A stretch of DNA of 64,000 nt from Lagopus muta (taxonomy: Eukaryota > Chordata > Aves > Galliformes > Phasianidae), in the NCBI RefSeq assembly GCF_023343835.1, contig NC_064444.1, positions 16,715,219 to 16,779,218 on the forward strand. Direction: 5' to 3'. Below the pieces are notes generated by a model. The model had not been told where the DNA came from. It did not search any database and saw only the letters and a list, made by a program, of their open reading frames with translations. Of this stretch, positions 27,301-42,300 are shown piece by piece; position 1 is the stretch's first letter, and every line of letters begins with the position of its first letter. The position numbers and the translations under genes were made by a program.

Positions 27301-30300
27301 ATCTCTCTCCTTAGAGATAAGCTAGGATAGAAAGATGCAGGTGATGCAAAAGGAGGGTCTGTGAGTGTGAATAAGCTTCGCTATGAGAGAGATGGCTCTG
27401 GAGGGATCTTTAATTAATGTGCATGAATGGCTGATGTGAGGGTGTAAGGAAGACAAAGGCAAGCTCTCCTTGGTCGTACCTAGTAACAGAACAAGAGGCA
27501 ATGAGCACAAACTCAAATGCAAGAAAGAGCATTTAAACAAAGCAAAACTCCTTTATAGTGAAGGTGACTGAGCACTGGAGCAAGCTGCCCAGAGGCTGGG
27601 GAGTCTCCATCTATGGAGACACTGCAAGCCCAGCTGGACAGTTGTGAGGGGCCTATATGAGCATGCTTGGGCAGAGCCCATGGACTAGATGGTTACCAAA
27701 AGGCCTTTGCAAGTTCTTCCTTTCCCTGAAGCTGCATCTTTAGTTAAGCAGAATGCAAACGTTAGTCACGCGCTCTGTTTGTAGTTAGTCGCTATCACCT
27801 GCTGTGGGCTGTATTTGTTCCATGTGACCTACTTCTTGTGCTTTTGTCTAAATACATCTTAACTGTCGGGTGTTCTTGTGCTCTGTAGTATACTGGTATG
27901 CACGATCAGCAAATATGTCAAGTGCACTTCTGCACTGTATGTGCACTGTGGTAGCAAGGGGGTTTTCCAAGAATTCAGTGGACTGGATTTGTGTCAAGCA
28001 GTGTGATTAGGGTATTATCTGAACGTTATGTACAAGTGCTAGAAACTGTAGGTCAGGGAATAGTTCCAAAATGCTCTTGTATGAATTTGTGTATTACAGC
28101 CCATCTGCTACAGATTTGTTGGGAATACCTGAAGATTAGAAGGAAAAAAAATCAGATTATTTGTTGTTTGAATTAACAGCCTGAAGAGATGAGTCACTGT
28201 CAGAACCTACTTGAAGGTCTCTTTTCCTGGTCATGTTCTTTTCAATATTTCATGTATTTATTTAGGATTGTATCAAACCACACTTGGTGGAAAGTTTTTG
28301 ATTCTGTTTGCATTTAACTATCACTTTAACAGAGCCTGCCCCCAGTATTCTGGAAAGTTGAACCACTCCCAGGTTAACTGTGTTAGGAGAATGAAGGTCT
28401 GGTGACTGAAATCTGTGTGCTAATGCAGAGTTCACATTTTAAAAGCCTATAAAGTGCAGGTGGCAAGCTCAGGTGAGATGACTGATTAACAAGCTGTGAG
28501 GATGCAGACTTACATACTCACGATCTCCACAGTGAATCACCATTGAAAGCGGCTCTGGACATACATAACTGATGTTCCTAATTGTGACTACAACATTTTA
28601 ACAGCCATCACAGGCTAGCAAAGTAGAATCATTTTGGTTAATGGTCTGTAGGTTAAAAGAAAATTCTAATAAGAACAAGTGACTTTGGGCTCACTGTTTT
28701 TGCTTACGATTGTGGAATTTGAAAACAAATCTCTTTGAAGAGATGTCCTGAATCGACATCATTTCATGTCTGAAACAAGCAAAGTTGTAACTTCATGACA
28801 CGTACAGTGAAAACAAAAGGAAAGGAAAGGTGATGTAGTAAACAATTATTCCTAGAATGTGTCTCTTCCTACTTCTTTCCCCCTATAAAGCTTTCACTGA
28901 TTCTCTTAAAACGGTTACAGTGATTAATTCTTTCTTAGACTTTGTCACCTAATGTGCTTGAAATTAAGGGTAGGTAGTTGCCATAATTAAAAGAGCTGGT
29001 TTGTGTCAGTTTCACAAACAAAGAGCATTTGGCAACCAATCATCCATGTCACTTATAAACACAGGGGCACAACTTCAGCACTCGTAGTCATAAGATAACG
29101 TCCCTGCAGCCAGTGAAAAGGATCTGACTATTCATTTCTGAAGTACAGCGTGAGGTACACATGTTGTACACAGACCTTTAGAAATATGAAAAAATACTTT
29201 CAGCTTAGTAATTCTTACTTGAACATAAACAGAACCCTTCCTTGGATGGATTACTACTGTATGAGTAAATTGAATGTTGACGTATAAATCCTAGTAACAT
29301 TTGAAAGTTAAATTTTTCATTTTTTAAATTTAGAAAGCAAAGAAAGATCAAGTGGTTTACTGCAGAACATGCTGCCCAGACTTGGCCAAAGGGTGATATT
29401 TATTCTGAATTCCCAATCATTAATTTAGCCTATCATATCATCTTCCACTTGTGGCCAGGAACATGACTGCTGGTCAGTTTCCTGCAGCACAGGTGTCCTG
29501 TCTTCCTGTTTCTTCAGGAGTGCCTGTTATGATTCCAGAAGAAGATATTTGCATCATCAAAACACGGTTCCTAACGAACTCCATTCTGGGCTAAGCCTTA
29601 TGTAATGAGTATGCTCTTATCCATGCCATTTTTTAATTTCACACCTTTTTTTCTCAAGATGTCTAACAACAGCATAGCAAATAATATCACCATATTATTA
29701 ATTACAAAAATGTGTCCACGCTTAAACAACTACAGAAGTTGTTCACCCGTTAGTACTATTTCAGAAATTTGACTTTTACTGAAGTGTCTGTAAAGATTCT
29801 TGTGACTTCTATCTGCTCATACTGTATCAGGTATCCTACAGAAAAAGCTGGTTGAAACACGTAACTAAGACACTTCCCTACACAAATTCATATGTGCAGT
29901 GTTTCATAACCGAAGGCTGGATTTTCATCTGTTGTTATTCTGTGTAAGAATTTTGAATACACCTAATTGTATAGGTGAAATTCCTTTTATTGCAGAAAGG
30001 CCCTGCAAGGCTAGCATACCACTTACACCTCTCATAAATCTGAGGCTTCAAATGGCCTTGTCTAGGCTCAGTGATGCATGTGCTAAGTTGGGTGGGGTTC
30101 TTTCCTTATTTTAAAGAGAAGGCGCTCCTTTAATTTTGTTGCCTCTGTCTGCCCTGCTGAAGGGATTATGTTTGATGGATAGTAGAGAAAATGAGATCGG
30201 AATTGCTGTACGTTATTTTTCTCTTCCTAGTTTGCTTTAATCTCAATATCCTCTAAGTGAAACAGGTAAGATTCTGACCATGCTCTGCTCTGTCTGCTGG

Positions 30301-33300
30301 GCCATAGCAATGGCCCTAGGGATTTTGCTGGATGCACCACAGGCATGCAATGTTCTGAATGTCACGCTAAAAGAAAGGCCTTATTTCTTGACATTTCTTC
30401 TTTCCTTTGCAGGAGACACTACTGTTCGATGTGAGCAACTGGATATGCTTCAAGATTGGCTGTCTGAATTCAGAAAATCTACCTCCTCCTCCAGCACAGC
30501 CAATCCAGAGGAGCTGGTGGCTTTTGATGTAATTTGTGGAGATCTCAACTTCGATAACTGCTCCTCTGGTAAGATAAGCTTTGCCTTTTCCTTGCGTGTG
30601 CCTAATCCGACATGGATAGCAGAGTTCTCGATACATTCATTCTGTGGGTTACAGCAGTGTACTAACTAGTGACTGGCTTGTGCAAGGGAAGGCTTAAGAA
30701 ACGTCTTAAGATAAGTCTTGTCATGAGCCAAGAACAGCAGCTCACGCAAATTCTGCCAAGTTATTAAACATGATGGTTTTTAAGGCACAAAGGGCAGCAA
30801 TTTGCAACTTGCTGCAGTAGCAACAGTGAGAAGAATCTAGTTGTTTGGTGTTACCTGTGTGAGGTAAATGTGCTAAAACACATCATATAATTTCAGTTAT
30901 TAATAAAAGGGGTGCGTGCTACAGGATTTTTGCAGGAAAAAAAAATCTTGCAATTAATAGCCTTTTGATTGTGCATGTACACAGATGCAAGAGATTAATG
31001 CCCCATAGAGAACTCAACATCACTAAATCGATCTTGGAAAAAATTAATGGATGGCTGTGTACCTTCCATGGCTTTTATCTGAGTTGAAATTGTTTTTATT
31101 GCGAGTTGAAAAACAAAGAATTTTAAATGTTTTCTTCCATATTTGGAAGCAGGGGGCACTGGAAAAAAGAACGCCAGAGAACCGTAATTAATGGCTGGTG
31201 AATTTACAGACAGCAGCCTTTTCAAACATAGGCAGTATACTGTTAACAGTTATACAGCCAACAGAGTGGTGCTATATCATCTCTGCTTCCCTCTTGGTAC
31301 AGTTCATGCATCCAGCAGAGTTCCTTGCTTTATGCAGTGGCAATGAACTACTGGTTTGCAGCCGGCATGTGGATCAGCAGAGCTGACGGCTGCAAGGCCA
31401 GCTGCATGACTGGGCCAGAACTGAAGTACTGAGATAAGAGCATAAGTCAGGTAGGTGAGGGGGTGTTCAGTCATAGAGATTTCATCTGTGCACTGTGTTA
31501 CAGGGTGCAGAGTACAGGTAAGCTCAAGCTGCAGCTTTCAATTGGGGATTCAGCAATTAGAAAATTAAAATTGTGTGAGAAGGAAGGGACTCCTACAGGC
31601 CCTCTGGTCCAGCTCCCTGCAGTGAAAAAAGACATATACACATCCAGGCTGGATGTGGCTCTGGGCAGCTTGGTCTGGTGGTTGGCAGCCCTGCACATAG
31701 GAGGGGGGTTGAAACTGGATAATCACTGTGGTCCTTTTCAACCCAGGCCATTCTATGATTCTTTGAAATACGGCTCGATCATGTGCTCAGAGCCCCATCC
31801 AGTCTGACCTTGGGTGGCTCCAGCAATGGGGCATCAACAACATATCTGAACAACCTCTTCAGACTATTGAGTTTGTAGATTAGCAGGTGAATATGTGATC
31901 ATCATCACATGTGAATTCTGTAGTCTTCATAAAAAGCCTAGGTAATTGGGACAGAGAGGAACAATTACTCCAATAATTTACAACAAAATAAAGCAAAATA
32001 AGCATTGTCAGATCATAAAAATAGGTACCATTCTCTCATCTCATGGCTCGTATCAGATACTTGTAATGGAAGATTTTAGCAAAGTCAGAGAAACAATTAA
32101 TTGAGAAGAGACCACCAACCCAAAACAGCCTTACTGTTCATTTCTAGCTCATCGGTACAAAAAGTAATTTAATCACAACTATGTGATTTGAAATAAACTC
32201 AGAACGGCCGGAGGAGGTGTTCCAACTCCAAATCCATTATGGGTAGTGGAAATGAACAGTAAGCAGAAAGTAAACAGAATGCTGCAGTGAAACCAAGTTT
32301 TTCAGGACAATACAAAGGTAGCAGGAGTTGGGAAAAAAGGAGGAAATTCAGTCAGTAACAGTCTTCAGCTAGGCACGCTGCTTCAAGAGAAGGCTGAAGA
32401 GGTAACTGGAGCAGTCCCAGTGAAGGGAGACAGGAGCTGGGGGATACAAATGGGCGCAGCTACTTCTGTTTGACTGCAGTTCCAGCTGCAGTATTCTTGG
32501 ATGGATGCAACGGCTGAAGGCAAATACATCCTTCAAGGAAACAAACTATCTTCTGCATACCAAAGGGGATCCTGCCCAGTCAGACTGTGACAGTCCGCAT
32601 AAGGGGCCATATAGCATGAAGAGAAAGACGTGGGTGAAGCTGTGAGGTAATGTGTGTGCTCAGCATCCTCTGACTGAGAAGTTCTGGTACTCTAACCAAT
32701 ACCTTGAAGTACAAAGCAAAATTAGTGCCTTTGTGACTTGTCTTTTTAAGGCAAAAGAAAACACAACTATTTGTTTTTGCAAATATAGTTGTAAATGTTG
32801 CAACTAATAATAAAGACACAATTAAAACATAGCTTATAAGAATGTTTTTGTTATCTGTAACTTATTCATACTCTGTTCCCCTTTAAAATTCACTTGGTCT
32901 GGGAAGTGAAATTAAGCTGGCTATTATTTGTAGATTGCTTTGCTTCCTTATGCACTAAGCAAGATTAATGCAGTGTTTTAAAGTTGGCATGTATTCTTGT
33001 CCATTTTACATTACTCATTGTTTTAAGGACATTCGTTAGGATTGCAGCAACTGAACTGCTGGGTTTTTCTGCCTTCAATAATCAGCTTTCTGTAATTCTG
33101 GGTATGGGTTGTTTTTGGTGTTCTTTCCCACGCCACAGATTGATACAGCAAATAATTAACGTTGTTGCAGTGAATATCAAGCTTCTATTCTTAGATGTAT
33201 TTACAGCACAGTTTTCATAGACCTCCAGGTTCACAAATAACCTTATTCTTTTGACAAATATTCTGAAACTAAGTTCTCCCTCCTAGCTGTGGGGAATGAT

Positions 33301-36300
33301 ATCACAAATAGAGAATTCTCACTTACTTGAAACACCTTCCTGTCAGGTTTGTCTCACCAGTGTACAGTTTGATTGTTTTTGACCTTTTAGTTTATCATAA
33401 AAAACCATTCCAGTCAGATGAGTCCAAGTTTGTCTCATCAGCTCTGACTTCTATCAGTGCCACAGTGGCAAACTGATCCTGGCAAAATTTTAGCCTGTCT
33501 TATTTTTGAAGTTTGCAGCCATTTGATATCACAAGGGAAAGCCCAAGGAAGTAAGCAATTGCACAGACTACATTCTAGACTCTTCCAGAAAAATGAAAGA
33601 AACCAACAAGCCAATTGGCTGTTCAGACTGAAAGAACAATTTGCTGCATTGCACACCTGACAAGTTTTTAGGAGGTCAGTCCTTCAATCCTCTGCCCAGG
33701 CTCCAAGATATCCTTTTACAGTCTCCTTGCAACTGTGAAATAATTTTGAATGTAGAGAGCTGATTAGATGTTGGGGAAAAAGCTGGAATCATGTAGTGAG
33801 GCTCATCAGCTGGGGTGGATGCATTTGCTGAAAGACCATCAGCTGTGTTAATCACTCTTAATGTCAAAATGAGAAAGTGCTATGGACACTCAGTATTACT
33901 GTACTCCACACTGCCTCCTGTGTTGTGCTTCCTCCTTAACAGGGAGAGGTTAACAGCTCCTATATCAGGCAAGAACACTATTTTGCAAATGGAGAACCAA
34001 TTTGATTCCTACAGTGTGTAAGCTGCCTTGTCTCTAAATATGCACAGCTCACAATTCAAAAGTCTCTGACTTCAGGGGTCCATTCTCATGCCTACTTTCA
34101 TACTCTGTAGTCTTGCCAATAGTCAGTGGTAGCAGCAGCAGCTCCAAATGCAGGTGAATATTCCACCAATCCCAAGAGAAGACTCTGTGTTGCTTAGAAA
34201 TTTTACACAGAATCACAGAATTGTAGGGGTTGGAAGGGACCTCCAGAGATCATCGAGTCCAATGCCCCTGCCAAAGCAGGTTCCCTACAGCAGGTCGCAC
34301 AGGTCGGCATCCAGGCAGGTCTTGAACATCTCCAGAGAAGGATTTTAAGCTTGTAAAAGGTGGAAGTGCTTCGAGAAAGGAAGTAATTGGGACCTACTGC
34401 CAGTTTCTTTGCTATTTAACAAAACTGGAATTGCAGCAGCTGGTATTTTCAAGTTCTGATTGTACTTGCTCCTACGTACAATGATCACTATGTTATAGTG
34501 ATAGGGCGCACAGAACTACAACTCACTTATTTTTATACTGAGCTTCTGAAATTGTAATGTATGTATTTTTCTAGGGCTACTGTTAAATTTAGTGATCCTA
34601 GGAGCTTGATGCACTGTTGGGCTTTAAACGCAAGAAACAGAGTAGCAATTAACAAGAGATTAATTTGAAAGCTGAGAGATCGTGATGATTATATTTAGAA
34701 TGTCTTTAATGCTTCAGATGATATCTCAAGTGAATTATCAATTGCCTGTCCTTTGTCTTACTATTACAGCTTGAAACACATTCAGTCAATTCTTCTGAAG
34801 CAAGCACAGCACTAACTTTCATCTCCAGATTTACTGAGGTGTATATATAAATCCCCAGCAGCCACCTACTGCGCCATTATGAAGTCAGTCCAAATCTCTG
34901 CATCATCTGATCTCAACAAAAGTTTTCTATGAGTATAAGCATATACAGTACAAACATGAACAGCAGAGTAAGGCAATGTGTCAGGAAACCTTCAGTTTAG
35001 AAACTAATAAATACTATCTTTTGTAGATAGACTTGGTGGGAAAACAGACATTAATTAGCAGCATTTGTTGGAACTTCTGGTTAAGACAGGATATTGCTGT
35101 GCAGTAAAACTGCCAAACTAGTTCAACCAGTTCTCTAAAAAATTTCCAGTAGTCTGAATAGGAAGGAAGGCTTACCTTTTATTTTGCAGTAGAACATACA
35201 AACAATTGTCCACAGGCTTACAATACACAGCTGATGTCCCTTTTCTTGTGCTTCTTTCCCTGCAGAGGACAAGCTGGAGCAACAGCATTCTCTGTTTACA
35301 CACTACAAAGACCCATGTCGAATTGGTCCAGGGGAGGATAAACCATGGGCAATAGGTAAGATATTCTCTAGCCATCAGTGTATCAGCTCTTGTCTGTCAC
35401 TCACAGAACACCTATCAGCAGCAGGCAGTACAGCCAACTGGCAGTAACTGTTTGACTAAGACCAAATGTTTGCAAGGAGTTTATCTCAAAGGCAGCAGCA
35501 TGTATTCTGTAAATCTTAACAATGTTTTGTTGAATTTTAATTTAGAAGGAAATAGACATGTCAAACGAGTCCAGTCTAGAGCTTATGCATCAAGCCACTT
35601 GAATGCCTTCCTACCCTTACTCTACTTTTTAAATAATATCTAGATCATTTTGCAAAGAGAGCAAAATTATTGTTTCTGTGTTTTCTGTATGCAGTGAAAA
35701 GGTGCACCTTTTGATTAGAGTTCAGTCTGGTGTTACAGAAACATTGTGAGGATGTACTAGTAATTCAGCAATGTTAGGAACTTGTAGGGCTCACCTTATA
35801 TAAGATTTCACAGAACTCAGATACTCAAGCATGCTGAAACTCAGATGAGCTCAGTACAGTTTTCAGTGAACAAACAGCTTTTTTTCCTATAGGAGCAATT
35901 ACAACTGTGAAGATGCTAAATATAAGAATTTGGAACTACTTATTGATGTGGTTTTACTCTGTTGTAACAGAAAAGAAGTTTCTCTGCCCTTTAAACTCGA
36001 AAGGTGCAGACAATATTGTGAAAGGTTTAGAGAGAGAAGTTGCTTTTAAAGACTAAGCAAAGGCTCATCTAGAGTGTAAGTAACGAACAGGCCAGTTCCT
36101 CGTCATTAGAGCTAATTATCTTTTGCTAATTTCTTGTGCATCTGGTTTGAAAATAGGATACAAGAAAAAAAATTAAGGCAAAAATTAGTAAGGAACAGGA
36201 GACAGCAACAGGTAAGAGTAAAGCTCAAGTTTTGATTGGAAAGCCTACCAGGAAAACAGAAGAGACTTAACTAAGCACTGTGCTGTAGGTAAAGTGGAAA

Positions 36301-39300
36301 GAATAACGTATGGAGGGAGACAGCAAAAGAGAAGGCACTAAGTATTGTCATCCTCACTGTTACAAAGTGTATTATTACGTCTGTTCTAAAAATAATCTCT
36401 CAGACTGAAAGCATCATTTAGTCTGGCGTGAGATGCAGCCTCTGTAATAACTGCTATGGATACTACTTGTGTAACACAGAAGTGAATATAAACAGCGTTT
36501 TCAAATCAGAACAGAGTTGTCCCCCATCCCTGCCACATACACTGTCCTCAGGTGCTTTTTGAGAGGCACGTGCTGGGACAGTCACATTTCCCTTTCTGTC
36601 CACAGGTACCTTGCTGGATCCTGAAGGATTATATGATGAAGAAGTGTTCACTCCAGACAACCTACAGAAGTACGTAACTCCTGGTTCTCCCACATATTCT
36701 AAACAATTCTTTAAAAAGCCAGTTCATTGCTTGCTATTTAACATTTCATAAATTGTGGTGTTTTTGGACTGTAAAATACATATCTATATATATATATGTT
36801 TTGTTTTTTTTTTAACTATGGAAGTCTTGGGGTAGAGGGAAGAAAGGGAAGGAAAACAGCTCCTTCTCAAAGCCAGATAGAATTGGCTTCAGTGGGTGAA
36901 AAGATGAGAGCAACTGCTGTCAGTGTGTTTTGTTTCTAGAGTTAGTCCTACCTGAACAGGTCCGTAGGAGGAGGAACTCTGAGCACTGCCGAAAAGGGCA
37001 TGCAGGCAGCTTGTCTGAAGATCTCTCTACAGGCAGTCAGTTCCATGGCAGTGGCACTGTAAAGGACAAACAAAAGTGAAATGTAATTTTCCTCAAATAA
37101 ATTTAAAAAGAAAAAAAATATCATAAGGTTTGAAACAACCCATTAACTAGAAAGCTTGCAAATCTCAGTAAGAAGCAAGCTCACAAACACAGAAAGAGGA
37201 ATCTATTAAAAACAAAAACATCAGACATAACTAGGAATGTAACTGACTGTCTTTCAGAAATGCTAGTACAGCACTGCTTTGGAAGAGTTCAGTAGTTGTT
37301 TTGTGTTAGGGGAGTTCCACCACATACAGAAACCCTCTTAATTTGTAAGAGCCCTAAGCTGAACTTTTTGATTACCTATGCATTAATATTATGAATATGA
37401 ATTACCTATGCTGAGTAATATGCCAGTGGAAAGAAATTAATTAGCTTTGTACACTTTAGAGCTGCAGTTAATGATGCGCTCAGCCTTTGTGCACCTTCTC
37501 TGCCTTCATAGCCAGTTTCATGGACAAAGTGTATTATCACCATGACTAACTACAGAAGATGTCCTAGCTAGCATTTTGTTATGAGAATATACTGAAGAAG
37601 TTAAGATATCTGAATGAAGAAGTGTGCAGATTCTTCAATTAGTGCATGCAGAGGAAATGGTGCAGCCCACAGGCACAATTCACCTCGGTGCTTTTATTCA
37701 GAAGTGCAGTGCATGGTATCAATGGATGCTCAGGTCAAGGCCACCCCGAAGTTTTCCTCATATCAGTTTTGAACGTACATCTATTGTATATTGTTATTCC
37801 CTTTCTAAGGTCTTGCTTTCGTTTATATTCAAAAGATAAGGATTCCTTACACTCAGTCCTATTTTACACATTCAAAAACCTGCAAAATTTCTGGACATTT
37901 CTATTCACATGTTAAAAAACATGAATTTAGTACAGGATTTTGGGTAAGTAAAAGGTAATTTGGCCTCTACAATCAAGTTTGCAAATGCAAATCTGTATGT
38001 GGGAGTAACATTCTATTTTATGGTTCCAAAAGCAGGCTTGGAGCTCTTTAAAAAATAAAAAATAAAATCTGTGTTTTCAAGCAGCCTTTTGAGCCAATCT
38101 GTCACCAAATTAATTTGGGGATATTTTGCTTTATTCCCTTACAAGTTACTTGTAATTAAATTCCACTGACATATCCAAATGATAGACAAATAGCCATTAG
38201 ATGACCCACAGAGATTGAGAATGTTACTTGTACTTCCTAAGTGTGTATACAAGGCTTCAGCACGAGATAACTGGAAAACATTCTCGAATTCTGGTAACAG
38301 AACATACGTTAAGACTTTCTGACTACTAAAAGTGGCATTCAGTTTTCTTCAATATATGACAATTCTTTTAAACCTATGAGAAAAGCAGTAGCTTCTTATG
38401 CACATCTGCAGGATAATGAGGATCTGAATGTGTAAGTTATGTAGATGTGCTTTGATATTAGAGAAACAGTTGCTTCTGCAAGAGGCCAAGACAGCCTGTC
38501 TTCTCATCCCTGCGAGGTACTGGTAATTGCAGTTGTAGAAATTAACAATAAATGCAGCTAAATTCAAAGTCATTAATGAAAGCCAGCCTTAAAAACATTG
38601 GAAGCATTTTTAAAGTGTCTTTCCTAACATTTAAATGAAGTGCTTACAGACTATGGAGTGTTATTGCCAGCATTGAAGCTGTGGAGCCCCTTCCAGCTAA
38701 CAGATAGCATTCAGATACTTAGCAAAACAGAGTACAGCCTGAAATTGAACCATTCTTACAGTTTTTCAGTAATAAACTTTGATCAAGCTTTACAGATATT
38801 TAAAACAGACATTTCAATTGGCAACGTAAGCTATGCAGAGAACTATTTCTACGTCAGCAGTCTGCTGTAGTTTATAAATAAAATTAAGTAGTTTGCGTTA
38901 GCAAGCTAATTAGACAATGAAAGCAGAACAACCTAGTTCTTAAGTCTCTACTTAACGTTAAGTGCAGCATACGTGGAACACTGGAACTGGAGAACTGACT
39001 TGGTACAAATAATGAGTAAGGCATTTATAATTATAGAACAACTAATAAGCTGGGCGTAATGATCCGAGGCCCTACTGCTGTGCCAGAAGCTGCACAAGCT
39101 TCTGCTCAGAGGCTTCATGAAATGCAAACAGCTGATCTATCGCAACATTGGCATTAAAGCTAGGACTGGAACGAGGCCATTTTAACCTCTGAAACCCTAA
39201 ACAGAGTCCAGAACAGAAGAGCACCTCACAACACAGCTAAAAAAAAAAACAGTGATTTAAAAGGAAATTTTTCTTGACTCCACTGCCACCAGTGGCTCCA

Positions 39301-42300
39301 GCCTACCGGCAGGAACACCACAAAAAGTTTCAGTGGCTTCTCAGCTGAATGGGAGGTGGTCCCTTGAGGAGTAAGCTTACGGCTGCCTTACCTCTGCTGC
39401 TCCTCATGCTCCTCTGCTCAAAGCAGCTGCAGGCAGTACTACAAACTAGCAACACAGCAATGCCTGACAGAACTTTCACACTTATGGATTAATTGGGATA
39501 GGAGATGTTTAAAGGAAAAAAAGGCCCAATTACTTGTTATCTTGCCTAAAAATTAAGGCAACTATTCTGAAAATAAATAAATCAGATTTAGTTTTGCAGC
39601 AGTCATTAGTTCTGTTCACCTTACCTGTTAGAATCTCATAACCTGATCTTTGATACTTGTCCCTATTTCTTGTAGGGAGAGACAGCAAACCCTTATGAAT
39701 AAAGTGACAGAAGTTTTAATCAAAAGTAGATGCACCCCCTCTTGCAATTTGTTCTCTGCAGGTATCTGAAAAATAATATTTCTCCTCCTTGCCCAGTTGC
39801 CCTGTGTTCACACTCACAAAGACAGGACTGACACTAAAACAAATCCATCTTTTAAATTAATGCATGCAAGTTTTTGTGGATGATACTGCAGCACTAATCA
39901 GCAGTTTCTTCTACTTTGTTTCTTAATTGGCTTTGCCAAATATAAATACAGTTTTTGGAAGAGGTCAGTTCCATCAAAGAGATTGCTTTCAGGTATTCAG
40001 TCATTTGCAGTAGTTCTCTAAAATCAGCTTGCAAATGGGTTGCAGAGAGTAAGCTAATTTCATACCAGTTATTAGATGACAGTCTAAACTTGCACAGTAC
40101 ATAAAAGGAAGCTTACTTTTATGTAAACTGGTTACTGTAAACTGAAGGAATCTCCAATGCTTCACTAAGTCCAAAGGGAATTAGAAAATGTCTGACTAAG
40201 TAGCTAACTATATGACTGTAGCTTTGCCACTCTTATCTTCTGGAAGCACATGAAGTACTTGCAGATCTCAACTGACCCAGTCTTACTGACTGTAACATTA
40301 ATGAGACCTGATCAACTGTACCAAGTACTTTGTCCCCTCTCTGACCAGCCAGAGACTTGAAGGAGACAATTTGACAGAGAAACCATTTAAATCTCAAACA
40401 TAGAAACATGTTGTGAAGATCTAGTTATTGTCTCTTGGTTGTTTTTTTCATTCTGTATATTCACATAAAAAATCTCCCAAACCCCTAAAAATTATCTGAA
40501 GTCGAGTATTCTAAACTGGGTGATCAAGAGCACTTTATGTTCTTCCAAGGTGAAATTAAAGGCTTTGTACCCGCCAGGACCCAAGCTCAGGCGCAGTGTT
40601 TCTCTTGCAGCAGTTTGATGCAGCTTAATGGTGCAATCGGCTCTGGAGCAGATACAAAGAAGGGCAACAGGGCTTTTGAAGGGCTTGGAGAATGTGCCCT
40701 ACAAGGAGCAACTGAAGGAACTGGGGCTGTTCAGTCTGGGGAAAAGGAGGCTGAGGGGAGACTTACTGCTCTCTTCCAATACCTGAAAGGTGCTTACAGC
40801 AGAGCAGGGCTGGTCTCTTACTGGTCACAGGTGATGAGAGAAAATGGCTTCAAGTTGCACCAGGGGAGGTTTAGATATCAGGAAAAGCTTCTCTACATTA
40901 AGAGTTGTTAAGCACTGCAATGGGCTGCCCAGGGAGAGGGATGAGTCACCATCCCGGATGTGCGTGTTCAGGGACGTGGTTTAGTGGAAGACTGTTGGAG
41001 TTCTGGTTAGGTTGTGGCTGAATTCGGTGATAGTTGATGTCTTTTCCAACCTGAGCAATTCTGTGATTCTACAATGGAAACCACAGAGCCTCATGCTAAG
41101 ATTTTGGCAGGTAAGTAGTAAAGGAAAACGATTTTCAGGGAGGTGACTGAAAAACATTTGCTTCTGTATTTTGAGCCAGACAGAAAAAAACGCCACCTAG
41201 TCTGTCCCTCTCTGCATGCAGTAACCATGCAAAACAGCTATCACTGTACTTGTTACACTGAGTGCTATCCTGCAACTGCAGCTCCTGCATTGACATGCAC
41301 AATCACCTGTTGTCTGTAGAGGCACCGTGGTAGATCTTCTAAATAGAACACAAGATTGTAAAGCAAGTTTGCAGTAAAACAATACATAATAGCTTAGCAA
41401 CACAGAATTGTTGTAGAAGAGTAACGGGAACCTCTGTGGGCTATCTAGTCCAGAAATCACATTCAAAGCAGGGCTGACTTCAAAGTCAAATCAAGTTACT
41501 CAGGACCTTAATAACCTTCTGTATAAAATACACTGTTAAGGTTTAACAACCCAAACTAAATATTTTAATGGGAAATGTGCAAGTTATCTGCCCAAATACA
41601 AGACTTGTACCTGGAGAAGTAATTCTTCATTTTGACTGTTTAATGCATGGCCTGGGGCTGTGTAATCTCTGTGCAAGATGAGGGAAATGAAAATAGTGTC
41701 GCATTCAGGAATCAAACACCTATTACTTGGTAGTAAAGTAAGCTCAGGGTTCAAGACACATTAACTTGATGCAGAGGATTGCTCAAAACCAACTACTGCA
41801 TGCCCAAATGCCAGCTCCTGAAAACCATGCCACTCATCCATAGCCTTTATGTAAACGTGGCTGTCTTCCTTCAAACAGAGGAACACAGAATTGAGAGTAT
41901 CAAAAGTCCTTAGCTGTGCTGTAAGGTTATCTGCAAATCATCTCCTTTCTGCTGGATTCAGCAATGCTGGAAATCAACTGGGGGTTGCATTGCACTACAG
42001 AGAGCAGGTCAGCAAGGTTCTCCTCTCAGCTTTTTGTTCTCCTGGCTACAAGAGTAGGTCTGCAGGACCAGCGCACAGCATCAGTGCTGCCAAACAAGGC
42101 TGTAAGAGCACCGTTAGCAGTGGTGCAACCTCACATTGAAAAATTCTGGAAGAAATTGTTCTTCATGCTGCACGTTTAACAGTTCTTTTGGACAAGCATT
42201 GCCCTTAGTGGGGAGTTGGAGAGAATCCAGCGTAATGCACAAAGGCACAGGATGAGCCAACATTGAATGTAATTTTATTTTTTCCAATGAAACAGGGTGC

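Larger units (their letters stand above)
30569..35265 (+). other. SMPD3: SMPD3 intron (4.7 kb), CR1-rich
   Basis: It begins gtaaga and ends in cttctttccctgcag. It holds at least three CR1 pieces in opposite orientations (31572-31765, 31786-31870, 34206-34342). No other coding sequence was found. Confidence 0.85.
36670..42295 (+). other. SMPD3: SMPD3 intron (5.6 kb)
   Basis: It begins gtacgt and ends in ttttccaatgaaacag, an acceptor whose pyrimidine tract is interrupted. It includes a short TA run near 36785-36797, a long CR1 copy at 40640-41072 and a decayed antisense CR1 at 41398-41530. No other exon was recognised. Confidence 0.85.

Noticed and set aside
31463..31807. 114-codon frame
   Set aside because: It overlaps joined CR1 fragments; no host homology.
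40537..40911. 124-codon frame in SMPD3 intron
   Set aside because: The sequence is the CR1 LINE 3' region, not a host gene.
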